From Rotaria socialis (taxonomy: Eukaryota > Rotifera > Eurotatoria > Philodinida > Philodinidae): DNA of 64,000 nt. The position numbers and the translations under genes are program-made. Under the pieces are notes generated by a model. That model saw only the letters and a program-made list of their open reading frames with translations, was not told the DNA's origin and searched no databases. Every line of letters starts with the position of its first letter. Positions within the stretch are counted from its first letter, which is position 1. The stretch covers positions 124,001 to 188,000 of the forward strand of contig CAJNYU010002706.1 in NCBI GenBank assembly GCA_905331475.1, read 5' to 3'. Shown here piece by piece: positions 1 to 12,011 of this stretch.

Positions 1-1636
1 AGTAATCATATTCAATAACTATATCTGATCAATGTTGTTCTGCTGCATTTATGATCGATTTTCAATATTTATGACGAAATAAAACTTACCGAAAAGTTCA
101 TATTTTTAATTAGATTAATATTTTCCGGGTTTTTAATAATAATTAGCGTATAATTATATTCTTAAACAAGATATTTATATGAAAATTAGCATAGCTATTT
201 TATTAATACTATCTATGGGCGACTGTTTATAAAATTTCATTAATTATAGAAGATAATTATCTCATCGTACATTGACACTATTTTATGTATTGATATTTCC
301 AAAGGGGGAAATGCGGATCCTGTTGCTCCTAATAAAGGGCATTAAATTGCACAATAGATTGACTGGAGTGTGCGGACATCTATTAGAAGCTACTTCAATC
401 TACTACATACGTCGGAGTCTACCACAATGTACCAAAAACTGATACGCTTTACAGCAATCTTCAAACAATGTAAAAGACATGGATCCTGCTGGATTAGGGG
501 TGTGCAGCTCATGGTCACGAGTGCTGATAAGCGTGAGCGTTTCTTCTCTAAATAGAATATGCCAGAAATCAGTCATAATGATCCCACTTTAGCTATATTC
601 ATATAAAAATTCATTATAGTATTTCATACAGTTTCTTATCTAATATATTCAATCGATATATTTAAATACTTGGTGCTCGATGAATTGACAATAAGCGCTA
701 GAATGGGCTCATTAAAGTTTGGAAAATCATAGTTTCCGAATATTTGTTTCTTAAACTCGATCATCTTACTACCGCAAACTAACAGGGAACAAAACTAGGA
801 TCTTATTATATATGTCTAGTAGGAGTAGCACATTACTATTACCGGTAATGAGTACTAACTGTTATTTTGAATTAATAGTACTAACTAATAGCCAGGAAAA
901 TTAATAAAGTAATAAGGAAGAAATAAAGCAATAAAGAACTTGATGGTGGAGTTACTTCTATTTATCGATATACTTCTACTTTCTCACTATGGCTACAACA
1001 TCTCTCAGATCTTAGTTCAGATCAAATGAAAAGAACTGCTGAAACAGTTCTATTCACTGATTTGTCCACAATTGCTAGATTGCCTGCATTCAATCACTAG
1101 TATTATTTGGACCGTAATTAAGGGTAACCCATTCAATCCCTTAGGTCCTATCTAGATCTGATCCCTGTGACTTTAGCATCCTACTTGGAGGTGGTCCTCG
1201 TAAATTTTGTGGATTTACACTGGGATGGTTCCTCTAGTCATTTGGAATCTACTTAAGGGTTGTCCTTATGAATTTTTCGGGACCGCTAAGAATGGTGCTT
1301 CAAGTTTGAAGATATCACTGCTGAGCAGAGTGACATGTTAAAAGGATGATACTTATATAGGATTGAAAAAGTTATAGAAACTGCCAATAGTTACGACTAG
1401 GGTTGTGCCAAGACCGAGACTTCCCATCTCCGTCTCGCTCTCGTTCGCGGTTAGCCTCGGTTCCAGTATTGATGAGTGTTTGTCTCGGCTCATCTCTAGT
1501 TACGACTGAATAAGTTATAAGAATTCCCTCCCACACTGCGCAGATTAATGCAAGGGATGCCACTATATATGCACTAAAGTGTTGCACAGATCAGCCCTGA
1601 GAAGTTCTCACATAGTTCTAATTGTCATCCTGGGGT
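1..1636. other. Gene-free stretch, left edge
   Basis: No convincing coding exon is visible. Two patches are less AT-rich than their surroundings (about 300-560 and 1380-1600) and contain short chance ORFs on either strand without family resemblance. They may be old repeat or transposon debris, but no termini or coding remnants can be named. Confidence 0.4.
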
Positions 1637-2012
1637 GCGTCCAGAAAGGTACAGGACCACCCCTTCCTAGTTTCTTAAAAGTGCTAGGTATCATCTGTAA
1701 GTAGATCCCAAATAGCTAAAGGGGCCACCCCTGGGTAGGCCCTAAAACTTCTGATTACTCCCTCTGACTGAGTCCTTACAATTTCTAAGTACCACCCTTG
1801 ACAAGGCTCAAAACACTTCTAAATATTACCCTTATGTGATTCTTAAAAAGTTCTGAGTATCACCTATAAGTAGGCTCCTAATGGCTATAGGGGCCAGTTC
1901 TGGTCTGATCCTGGAAGTTTCTAATACGATCTCCCGTTAGATCGCAAGTAGCTACAAGAAATCCTCCTGGATAGGCACTAAAAATTTCTAAGTAATAACT
2001 TTGGGTCAGTAT
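1637..2012. repeat. Degenerate 33-34 bp tandem repeat (about 11 units)
   Basis: A core resembling 'aaacttctaagtac' recurs near 1750, 1783, 1817, 1851, 1919 and 1985, with weaker 'gctataag'-like versions near 1717, 1885 and 1953. The spacing is almost always 33-34 bp. Units also match better at five-unit distance: the segment starting near 1683 resembles the one near 1851, and that near 1715 resembles that near 1883 (168 bp apart). This gives a higher-order repeat of about 168 bp. Copies differ by many substitutions, so the array is old. No coding potential is seen. Confidence 0.6.
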
Positions 2013-3128
2013 TTATTACGGTAATAATTAGAAATATACCGCTCACGCTCATGAGCGTAAGCTGTACACTCGTATGTTGTATCCTACTTGATTTTTAAGT
2101 ATCGAAAAATTCATTGGAACCTAGCAGAATTCATCGGAATTGACTAATATCTCAATCTTATCAGTTCACTCATGCTTCTTACTCGAAAATCCTAGGACCA
2201 ACTCCTCCTTTTTCTGATCAGACTTTTGGATCCTAGGATCCGCTTCTCTCCCTTGGATATTTCTATACATGAATCACTGAAAATCCATCTTACGATTAAT
2301 TCAAGTAGTAAGTCTCTAGCTTTTGTGCTTCAATTTGACTGGATAGTTTTCTTACGGATAATTGATATATTATGTACGTACGTTAAAGACTGCCATTTAT
2401 GAAATAAATTCGGTGTAGGGAGAAATTTTTGTTTTTCGTTCGACTTAATTGACTGACCTAACTTAACAAATTGATTTATCCTGACAAAAAAGATTTTATG
2501 TTTTTATCAAAGAGAACAAAACATGTTGTGATTTTTCTTAGTTCACCATGGGAGTCCTCCTAAATCGCTCACGGGTGAGACGAAATCGGTTCATATTTCT
2601 AGCAATCTCTAAAACTGAACCGAATCGATAAGAACTTTCAAAAACTTCACTATGAGTACTTAAAATTATGTGATATTTATTTCAAATAGTTCGTCTGATT
2701 GCAAATGATTTTGAACCAACTTTCATGTGTATAGTTATTTATTTATTTTCATTCCTATTGCATGGTATCGCTATGCACTGGTTGAAAGTATATCAGACTG
2801 ACAAAAAATCGAACGAATCTCACCTTTGACTCAAAGAATATCGGGTTAGATCCGTATTGTAGGAGATCAAAAATTCGAAGTTATCTTCTTACCAACACAA
2901 ACAAAATTGTTATATATCAAAATCTGCCATGAAAATTTTTTTTCAAAAGAAATCTTCGTAAACAAGGGCTTTTTTTTCTTTTTGAATTCCACTGAGACTT
3001 TTAACTAAATTCAAATGAATGAAGTACAACCGACTGGTACTGGAGAATCGTAGAATTTGAATAATTGGATTCGATCGCTTATTTGTGCCTGACTATCAAT
3101 GTTCCTGGCCGAAACCAGAAGAACTCGA
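2013..3128. other. Gene-free stretch upstream of the DUF3715 gene's 3' end
   Basis: AT-rich sequence with frequent stops in all frames. It lies 3' of the minus-strand DUF3715 gene and probably holds that gene's 3' UTR. Nothing else recognisable is seen. Confidence 0.4.
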
Positions 3129-4143
3129 TCACTGAAATTCTCTCAGTTTCTTGTCTTCTATTGCTACGCTTCCGTCACGAATTAGTATATACGGACGCTG
3201 AAACCATTAATTGAGTTAGAAAAAAGATGTTAGTTTTTTGTACGAGAAATACTTCCAAAGTTTTGATAACAATGAAAGATTAATCGATCACTTAAATTTT
3301 TTTGTTTCAGTACTTACTAAAGACTTTGCTAATAAATTATCGATATTACGTTGTTCTCTATTTGACGGCTGAATTTTACAAAAATGATGATCATAATGCA
3401 ATTGTGCAGAGAATTGTTTATTATTTGCTGAAGGTATAGTTGCATAACCTTTACCCAAAATTATCTAAAAAGAATTAAGTTTTTGATTGATATATTTTAA
3501 TCTACTTCCTTACTTTACAGATTAATAATCCAAATTTATGCAGTCCTTGTGCACCAGTAGATGCCAAAAGAACGTCTGGACGTCTTGATAAATGAACACC
3601 ATCTTTAGGATTTCCTTTGACATTGAACAAAAATAAAGATTATCATTTAAATATATAGAATAAAATTACCAAGATATTGATCGATTGAAAACGATAACTG
3701 TTCACACATGAGCCCATCATTCGCAATACTTAATGCACTATCTCGAGATGTAATTAAGTGAAAAGCAAAACGTTCTGTTGAATCTTGAGTTTTTTTCATT
3801 TGAATTTTTCTTTCACTAAATCAGTTTTCAATGATAATTTTAATAAAAGAACAATGATTGACTTAGATTTTTATAATACTTATATAGTTTTTGTAACTTT
3901 TGATTACGTATTGTTTCACATGATTTACAAGCATTTTTTCGAAAATCAAAATGTGCTTCCAGTGCGCACGATTTAATATCATCAAATAATTCCGTTACAT
4001 TACGACTACCAGTTTTTTCCGGTATTAAAACATCTTTAAAAAGATCATCATAAAATATTTCATTTGACAAATTTACTACTACCTTTATTCGATGTACATG
4101 TTTTCGGTATGGTAAATGCTTTTTTACCATCTCGATCTTCCAT
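3129..4143 (-). CDS. Stand-alone DUF3715 (TASOR/TEX15-type pseudo-PARP) domain protein
   Basis: Six exons on the minus strand: 4143-4083, 4033-3880, 3815-3670, 3614-3514, 3464-3318 and 3197-3129. All have GT/AG ends and phases that close, giving about 225 aa. The family call rests on GVHLSRRPDVLLAS (exon 4) and LLICKIILGKGYATIPS (exons 4-5), preceded by ERFAFHLITSRDSALSI. These resemble the DUF3715 domain of TASOR and TEX15, an inactive PARP-like fold. TASOR belongs to the HUSH silencing complex; the vertebrate proteins are far longer, whereas here the domain makes up nearly the whole protein. The start ATG is 8 nt after a T-rich CAG acceptor at 4152-4154, which supports this 5' end. Function here is unknown; a chromatin role would be extrapolation. 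The last 23 codons (exon 6) are the least certain part. Confidence 0.7.
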
Positions 4144-5076
4144 TTTGAAAACTGAAACAAACAAAAAATATAATATTGAATAAACATAAAAAACGTTTTA
4201 AGAAAATTTTCTATTGCAAGAATATTAATTATTTGAAAAATGCAATGAAAATATTCGTGTGATGAGTGATTTTAAGATAAATATAATTTATGCATTTTTA
4301 TGAGGTGCAAAATAATAGTAAATGGCATTTAAAAAAATTTATATATTATTCATAGTAATGATAAATAACTAGGTATCATGTCAAAAACTCGTATAATATG
4401 TACATCAATAGAAAGCGTAAAGTTATGCAATGCATCAATTGTTCGATATGCAATTCATTGGATATTTATATTGGATAGGGATGAGGAAAGCATGCAATGA
4501 ATTTGAATCAATTTTTTTAGAAATAAATTGGTTCATAAAATATTATACTGTTGTTAGATAAACAAAATTATTACTGTCTTAAGTCATTCGTATTTTTCCT
4601 TTCTTAAACAAAGAAACCAAACAGATGTCGAATTTAATAGGCGTTAACATCTAATAAAATTCACATTACATCCATCGAATCTATAGAACGAATAATTGTT
4701 TCATGATTCATCATCACGTTTGCTTCGCCTCGATAAAAGTACTTAACAATAAATAAATAAACCAGATAAATCTAAATCATGGCGTTATTATCAATCGAAT
4801 GATAAACTATACTACCAAGGCTTTTATTAGTGACAACTATAGTTGGAAATTAAACGATTGGTTACTAAATATTCTAGGGATTCGTCGGTTTGATTTACGT
4901 CTAGTTTTTTTTTTGTTATTAGAACTGATTGAGAAAGAATTATGACATCATGATTCACATGTTCTGACAATTTCATTTCTTCTTCTAATTTTGTGCATAT
5001 TGATATTCTATGCCAAATGAATAACGTAAATAAACCCAATATTAACGTACATATCTAATAAAATAATTTATTTTAG
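4144..5076. other. Divergent spacer between the DUF3715 gene and the BTB gene
   Basis: AT-rich region that should hold the promoters of both flanking genes and the missing first exon(s) of the BTB gene. One weak candidate for that exon is the ATG near 4625 (reads MSNLIG, then GTTAAC), but the donor is poor. A 70-codon minus-strand ORF at 4827-5039 has no family resemblance. Confidence 0.35.
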
Positions 5077-7209
5077 GATTCAAATACAATTCTCGGCAAT
5101 GAACAATGGGTTCAGTGGATTGAATATTGTTCGTATAAATGTAATCATCCGGAAACTGTTACCAAAGGTTCTGGTGTTGAAAAACTATGTCAAGCAACAG
5201 ATGTCAACTTTGGTAAAAATGAAAATGGGTGGATTTTATCGAATAATAGTCGAGAAGAAAATTTAATTGTTTCATTTCAATCACCTACATTTATCAATGA
5301 AATCTGTATTTATGAAAATCTCAATCCCGGTAGTATCATGAGGTTGGAAATACTTGAATGTCAAAGAAGTAAGATTATCAAAATTTTACTTTAAAAAATA
5401 TATTTATCTAATAATTATTGACACATACGATCAAAGAGATAGAATGAGACTTGAGTTTTCACTTTCGACAATATTTAATGTCATAGTGATATTGAAATAA
5501 AAATTTTCTATTTCTTGTTAAACTGAAGTCTATACAAATTTCACGGCTAACTAAAATTAGTCTATAAATACTTGAGAATTTCAATAAGTGACGAATCTAT
5601 TCATCAGAGTTCGATCTATTTCTATTGATAAGTTGAAATCATTAAATCAGGATCGGTAATCAACTGCTCTTTTTTATACAATTATGAACGTTAGCCTAAA
5701 AACTATACTGTTTAGTTTATAAAAGAATACAATTGATAATGAATAGTTTCTTTTACAGCATATTTGTATAATCATGAATTTAGTGATTTAAAGGCAAGAA
5801 GACAATAAAATGGCAAAGAATAAAGGTGAAACGCGATTAAAAATTTGAAAAACACAAGACATATCAGAAACTGTTAGGTTGCTGTTTTTCGTAACAATCG
5901 ACTATGCACAATCCACTGAGCCATTTGACATCATACAATTTTGTCAACATAAAAATGAAATAGAGACATGGTTGTTTTAAATGTCAAAAGATCTATTTCA
6001 ATTATTTCTTAGAGCTATTTTTCAGTCTCGCTACGATTCTCGACATTTTATTGCTAGACTTTATAAGATAAAAATATGGAAGTACCTTTATCGAATTTTT
6101 CTCACTCTTATCGCATTGACTTTTACTCAAGTATTCCTAAGAACTATATTAAATTCAACCGAGTTGATTAGGCAATATTTAGTTGTTTATCTTCATCATG
6201 CATATGAACATACAACCCAAGCCCAGGAACGTCACCTATTGTGATCTTGTATAATTTCTGCTGCATGCTGTAGTGCCGTGTTTTCTATATAGATTTCGTA
6301 GAGATGACCTGTCACAGCTTTCTGCTAAATATATGAAAAAAGATTTATTAATAATTCAACGTGTTCCTTTTTAGATAAATGGTGGACAATGTGGCAATCA
6401 AAATCTCATATTGATAAGATCCCATTATCTCATAATATATTCAAACCACTTTTACGACGTTACCGTTTTCAATCAGATACTATTCGCATTACTTTCGGTT
6501 CAAAATACACGGATAAAATCGGAATTCAAGCTATTAGTAAATATTTCTTTGCCGATTTCTTTTTTTTTGTCATATTTTTTATGTAATAGAGCTTATTGGT
6601 TCAAATATATTTGATATAAATTTACATCGTCCATCAATATTACAAGCAATGATGACTTTATACGAACAAATATTGAATGATACTAAATTAGATGTACAGT
6701 TTCTTATTGATAATAAAATTATCAATGCACATCGAAATATTTTATGTTGTCGTTCTTCATATTTTCGTGTACTTTTACTTGATGATTTCAGGGAAAAAAA
6801 TCAAGCAAAACCAATTGCACTAACTGATATTGATTATGAAACATTTATTGAATTATTATATTTTATTTATACTGGTACATATCGTAAAAGTATTTCATAT
6901 GATATGGCAATTAAATGTATGATCTATTCAAATAAAATCAATTTGTTATCTGGAAAAAATGCTGCATTTGAAAAAATTTCTTATAATTTATCTAGAAATC
7001 GTGATTCAATTCTATTGATGTATCGTCTTGTCAAACAAATGTCACCAGCATTTGATTTGTTATTAGATTATATCTATGAATTATGTTCAAAATGTATGAA
7101 TGAAATATGCAAGACACAAGAATTCTATGACCTTGATAAACATTTAATGATTGATTTAATATGCCAATCAGCACAACGACGCGATATTCGTGAACAAGCA
7201 ACTTCATAA
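5077..7209 (+). CDS. FBXL4-type discoidin-like domain fused to a BTB/POZ domain (5' end missing)
   Basis: Three exons fit: 5077-5368, 6375-6536 and 6590-7209 (357 codons, phases 0/1/1). Exon 1 follows an acceptor and has no early in-frame ATG, so at least one upstream exon is missing from this model. The N-terminal part (NEQWVQWIEYCS ... INEICIYENLNPGSIMRLEI, then KWWTMWQS) resembles the F5/8-type-C-like region before the F-box of FBXL4. Instead of an F-box and leucine-rich repeats, the last exon encodes a BTB domain (LDVQFLIDNKIINAHRNILC, SSYFRVLL, TFIELLYFIYTGTY) followed by a BACK-like helical stretch. BTB proteins usually dimerise and recruit cullin-3, so a ubiquitin-ligase adaptor role is a reasonable inference, unproven here. 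Same strand as ANAPC10, 678 bp upstream of it. Confidence 0.7.
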
Positions 7210-7887
7210 ATAAATATATATATACAATTGCTTCAAAGAAATCAGTTATACAGATTTAGATTCAAGTTTTTACTGCTGTAGCAATTGGCATAAAAAGATT
7301 CCAATAGTGTTTTAAATAGACTTGATTCTTTCTAGCAAGAATTTTAGAAAACTTTGAAAATACCAAAAACTAAAAGTGATTTGTGATCATTGAAAATAGT
7401 AAAAAGATTTCTTTTCTATAGAATGAGACTTTCGCAGAATTCAATGTGATATTTGGTTTTCAGTGAATTAGGTAGATATCAAGTTTTTTTGAGAAAAACT
7501 AGGTAAATTTAACTTACGGAATTCTGGTAAAATTAGAAGAAATTCAATTGCTCTATAATTTGTAGAAAATAGAAGAAGCGTTTCTAAGTGATCGGGAATA
7601 AAATTTGTTTTTTTACAGATTGTGGATGTCGAGTTGTTGCTTTCGGGTTCATTTTTCTGAAATTCTTGTTGAGAACAGTTTTCTCTATGGAAAACACTAG
7701 ACGGATTCTATCTACTCGTTACTGTTTACAAAAAGAATTTGAGCATAAATTTGTATGATCGATTGTTAGAACAATCACTCGCATAGTTGAAAATTAATCT
7801 ATGCTTTGATTTTAATCATATTTTTAATAAAATAAATATATTTTTTGTAAGTCTTAATATAATTTATATGGCGCTTTTGCTTCTAGT
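7210..7887. other. Spacer between BTB gene and ANAPC10
   Basis: AT-rich sequence with no coding signal, probably holding the 3' UTR of the BTB gene. It ends in a splice-acceptor-like 'gcttttgcttctag' directly before the ANAPC10 start codon. Confidence 0.4.
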
Positions 7888-9241
7888 ATGACAACGCACA
7901 TTTGCACGGTACCGGTTCGTGTTAGTAAAAATAATCGAGAAATCGATCCAACAGAAGATGAAAGACAAGGCATTGTACAAAATATAACAAAGCAAGCATA
8001 CTGGCATGTATCGTCATGTAAACCTGGTATGTATTGAAACAAAAATATTTGTTACTTTTAATTTAGAATTTGATTTGAATAGTCGAGCGATGAATTTCAA
8101 TTTATCTCAAGCGACTTATACGTAGATAATTCTCTTTGAAATGTTTCAGCGATAACATCTTTCTTGTGAAAAAATCAAGATACTATATAATATAACTCGA
8201 ATGAGGGAAAGGGAATGAAAAGAGATTTTTTTATGATAGACAATGAACTTGATTAATTGAAGATCAACGATCTGAATCTCAATGAAGAAACTCTGAAGCT
8301 TAATGGTTCATTGTAAAATACGTAGTTTTAATGCGGAATGAACATAACTTATTTAGCAAAAACATAGTCAAAGTTTTATTGCATTGCACGCTATTCGATT
8401 GACTGCCATATTATTTCTAATGTTGACAGAAACAGTAATGATTTCGATTGTTTTCACATTCTTTCACCATTTTTCGTGATACTTTTCAGCATCATCTTCT
8501 AATAAATGACGTATATGAGCTATTTAGTACATCATTTTCGAACTCGTGTCTATCATATCTACGCACAGAATCAACCAAAATCGAAGAAACAAGAATCAGA
8601 GAATATCTATTCAGATTTGAATTCTTTGATTAGTCAAGTCATTCATACTAGTTTTTTTTCTATCTTTCGATAGATATTTAAAATGCCTAAGTAGCCATTG
8701 ATAATATAAATAAAATACGTTTTTTTCTCTAATTTTAGGTCATGGTGTAGATAAATTGCTCGATGATAATCTTGAAACGTATTGGCAATCAGATGGTCCA
8801 CAACCACATTTAGTTAATATACAATTTAAACAAAAAACCAAAATAAAAGATTTATGTATTTTTTCTGATTTTAAAGTTGATGAAAGTTACACACCTCAAA
8901 AGTATGATGATTCTTCTGTTTACTTTTCTTAACTTCGATATTTTCTTTCAACGTGTCTTAGAATCTCAATTCGTACTGGTATTAATCATAACAATCTTGT
9001 TGAATTAAGATCTTTTGAAATTCATGAGCCAGCAGGATGGGTTATTGTTCCAACACGTGATGCACGTGCGAATCCGATAAAAACATGGATGATTCAAATA
9101 GCAGTACTATCCAATCATCAAAGTGGTCGTGATACACATATTCGTCAAATAGTCGTACATAGCCCAACAGAAACATCATCAATATTTATTGATCCAAAAT
9201 TTTCAAGTATAGAATTAGCATCGCATAGTAGTTGCAGATAA
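7888..9241 (+). CDS. ANAPC10: Anaphase-promoting complex subunit 10 (APC10/DOC1)
   Basis: Three exons, 7888-8026, 8739-8901 and 8962-9241, give 193 aa (human protein 185 aa). The DOC domain is plain throughout: [84 protein letters not shown]10 is a small beta-sandwich subunit of the anaphase-promoting complex that helps coactivators capture destruction-box substrates in the nucleus and cytoplasm. The start follows an acceptor (ctag at 7883-7886) by one base, which suggests 5' trans-splicing. Known homologues end in an Ile-Arg tail that docks on APC3; this one ends in Ser-Cys-Arg. A possible AATAAA lies at 9317-9322. Identification is very secure. Confidence 0.96.
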
Positions 9242-10583
9242 TTTCTCTTGTCTATCATTAAGATAAAAATTATTTTTGTTGATGTTATACATAACTTTCT
9301 TTTGATATTCTTTAAAAATAAAATTTGTTAACTCATTGTCTCCAAATGTATGAAATATTCGATATTGTTTGCGCAATAATACTTTGGGAGTACTTGATGG
9401 GAATATCTTCAATTCATATAGTTCGACTTGATGTCCATGCGAACAGAAAAAATCTAATTGATTTCTTTCTTGTTTTTTGTCGTGATACATAGTATGCAAT
9501 TTTCCTATCGAACATATTAATAACGACCATTTAAAATAGAAACATTTCTCTAAAACCTGTACATAGTTTTGTATCGTATGAAAGCTACATTGTCTAGGCA
9601 AAATATAATAAGATGTACTCTAAATCTCAATTTTTGGGATAAAACTATTTACCATTTGATGTAACTATGGGCGCGGATTTCTAATATACTATGTATCGTT
9701 TATTTTAAGGGAGTCTATTCCTAGTTGAGAAAAGTCGAAGCTAAAATGATTTAAAAGCTTATATATATATATATATCATCTCAGTGTTGTTTTGTAGTAG
9801 CTGTGATGACATCAGATATTCAGAAGATGATTCTGGTAAAATCTTTTTGAATTTGAAAATTAGTTTTATTCATATGGCTTTCAGAAGAATTATCATAAGA
9901 TGAAAAAAAAATTTCTTCTTCTGGAACTATTGGTTGTATTTTTAAGCATATTGTTCTACGGATTGAAAGGAAACATCATAGAGATTTATAAAATGTATCC
10001 GTACCGATTACTAATACGGTGTATTCTTTTTGACTGTTTTGCGAATTTTTTTTAAATCTCGAGGTATGACATTCATGATTTTTCACCTAATATCGAATCG
10101 ATTGTTTATTGTATTCGTATTTATTGTCAACAAATTATTCTGGCGAAATAGAAAAGAAATTTCTTTTTAAGACCAACAATAGAATGATTTAGAAACATTC
10201 GAAATGTATTTAATTGCTTCTTGAAATAGTATCAAATGAAAGAAGCCTACATCACAACTTTCCAATGAAAAGTAATATTAACACTTTATTTTATGATGAG
10301 ATGTTAGGATTAATAAATATTCAAAGTATAAATGAATTAATGTAAAATCTATAATGATGGATGCTAAGTTGTTCTTATTAGGTTAGTTCTTGATTGAATT
10401 TTTCAATTGATTTGAATAATTGTAGTAGATGAAAAATGGAGAAAGGTGAATATGGTTATATCAGTTTAGAGACATTAAAAGACGACAAAAACTTGGTTTT
10501 TCATTATCATCTTAACGTCTTTTAATCGCCTTTTCTTTTATTTAATAAAAAGGTTTAAAAAAAACTGGGGTTAATCTCTACTA
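9242..10583. other. Convergent spacer between ANAPC10 and the aminotransferase
   Basis: Holds the 3' UTRs of both convergent genes (AATAAA at 9317-9322 on plus). It also has an (AT)n run near 9762-9776 and a perfect 11 bp inverted repeat, 10474-10484 with 10516-10526 (ATTAAAAGACG and its complement, 31 nt loop), just past the aminotransferase stop. No gene is seen. Confidence 0.45.
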
Positions 10584-11898
10584 TTACAATGTTATGTTCT
10601 TATATTCTTCAAAAGCTTGTTTTAATCTTGCACATCCTACTCGTAATTGTTCACAGTCAACAATAGTAAAGCAAAGACGAAGACAATGTGCTAATTTTGC
10701 TTTCGCTTCTTCATCATGAGCGAATAATCGTCCTGGACTAAACGTAACACCATATTTACGAGCAATAATGAATAGTTGGTCACAGTCAACACCTGTATCA
10801 TTAAATTTGACCCAAAGAAAATAACCACCTGATGGACGTCGGCAAGTAATATGTTTTTCGCCAAATATTTGCATCAATTCATTGTATAATACCCTCATAC
10901 GTTTTCCATATTCAACACATAGTTTTTCATCGATGAATTTCTTTAATGAACCATCCTCTAGAGTTCGAGCAACAATACCTGAAACAAAAGGATTGGCTCC
11001 TCCACCACTATGTATTAAACCATAACGGCCCATAGCATTAACATGTTCATGACTTGCACATGCAAAACCCAAACGCAAAGCAGGTGTAAGAATTTTTGAA
11101 AACGAATGAAGTGCTACAACGGTTCCAGCTGCATGATAAGCAGCAAATGATTTTGGATGTTCAACTAATCTATCATGATCAATTCCATTACTATTATGAT
11201 CTTGCTTCTCATAATCAAGATGATGATAAACTTCATCAGCAACAATTAAAAAATGATATTTTAAACTTAATTGAACTAATTGTTCACGTCGATGATGAGA
11301 CATAGTAACGCCAGCCTAAAAACAAGTGATTAATATTTATATGAGCTAATTATTTGAATCAATGAATGAATAATTTATTTACAGGGTTTTGGAATGTAGG
11401 TACGATATAGATCATTTTAGGCTTGGTTCGTTCAAGCACATCATTTATGAATGTTGAATCAATTACGAGACCATCATCATCCACTGAATATGAAATAATA
11501 TGTAAATGATGATCACGAAAAATTTGTAAACCATATGAATATGTTGGGCATTCAACTAGTATAGTATCACCTGCACGTAAAAACATTGTACATATCTGAT
11601 CGAGTATAGCTGATGTACCATTTGTAATGAATATATTTTCATAGCTTAATGTTGCAATGGCGCATGTATGACGAAGAAAGTTAATAACTTGATGACGTAA
11701 TTCTGTATTACCCTCATCTTCACCATAAGTCCAATATGTTCGCTGGTGTCTACCTTTTTCATCAGCAAAAACTTTTTGTGTAGCTTTTTCAAGAAGATTA
11801 AATGGAATCATAGTTTCATCAGGTTCTCCTTTATGAAGCTTAATTGTAGTTGTATCAGATTGATTTTCATTTCTATCTTCCAAACCAATGTCCATCAT
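10584..11898 (-). CDS. PLP-dependent class I/II aminotransferase (MocR/ARO8/YER152C-like group)
   Basis: Two exons, 11898-11383 and 11315-10584, phase 0, giving about 415 aa with a fold-type-I aminotransferase layout. Seen in order: substrate/PLP loop TYWTYGEDEGNTELR, NGTSAILDQ, the NPAG version of the NPxG loop (about residues 171-174), VADEVYHHLDYEK (Asp199, Tyr202), the PLP lysine in SFSKILTPALRLGF (about Lys246), PSGGYFLWVKF and SPGRLF. These suggest the 2-aminoadipate/aromatic aminotransferase lineage rather than the usual AAT, ALT or KAT enzymes. The substrate cannot be fixed from sequence. No mitochondrial leader is evident, so it is probably cytosolic. The ATG follows a TTTAG acceptor by 22 nt, and the gene lies 246 bp downstream of RPS29 on the same strand. 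ATG at 11895 is an alternative start. Confidence 0.88.
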
Positions 11899-12005
11899 TT
11901 TCTTTTTTTTCTTATTCTCTCTAAAGATGAATCAAATTTTTAAACGGAACAAAATAAAACATTAAAAAGAAATTCGGATATTTCCCTAGGTATGTAGGTT
12001 TAGTG

Positions 12006-12011
12006 TTTATT
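12006..12011 (-). terminator. Candidate poly(A) signal for RPS29
   Basis: TTTATT on plus reads AATAAA on minus, 134 bp beyond the RPS29 stop and before the aminotransferase acceptor at 11921-11922. Confidence 0.4.

Noticed and set aside
1372..1587. Minus-strand 71-codon ORF with a hydrophobic start
   Set aside because: No splice context, no family resemblance, and it lies in repeat-like sequence.
4827..5039. Minus-strand 70-codon ORF considered as a first exon of the DUF3715 gene
   Set aside because: The DUF3715 model already has a start at 4143 directly behind an acceptor-like site, and no donor links this ORF to it.
9215..9601. Minus-strand 128-codon ORF past ANAPC10
   Set aside because: It overlaps the ANAPC10 end and 3' UTR, has no domain signal and no convincing splice partners. 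It is long enough to deserve an RNA check but not a call.
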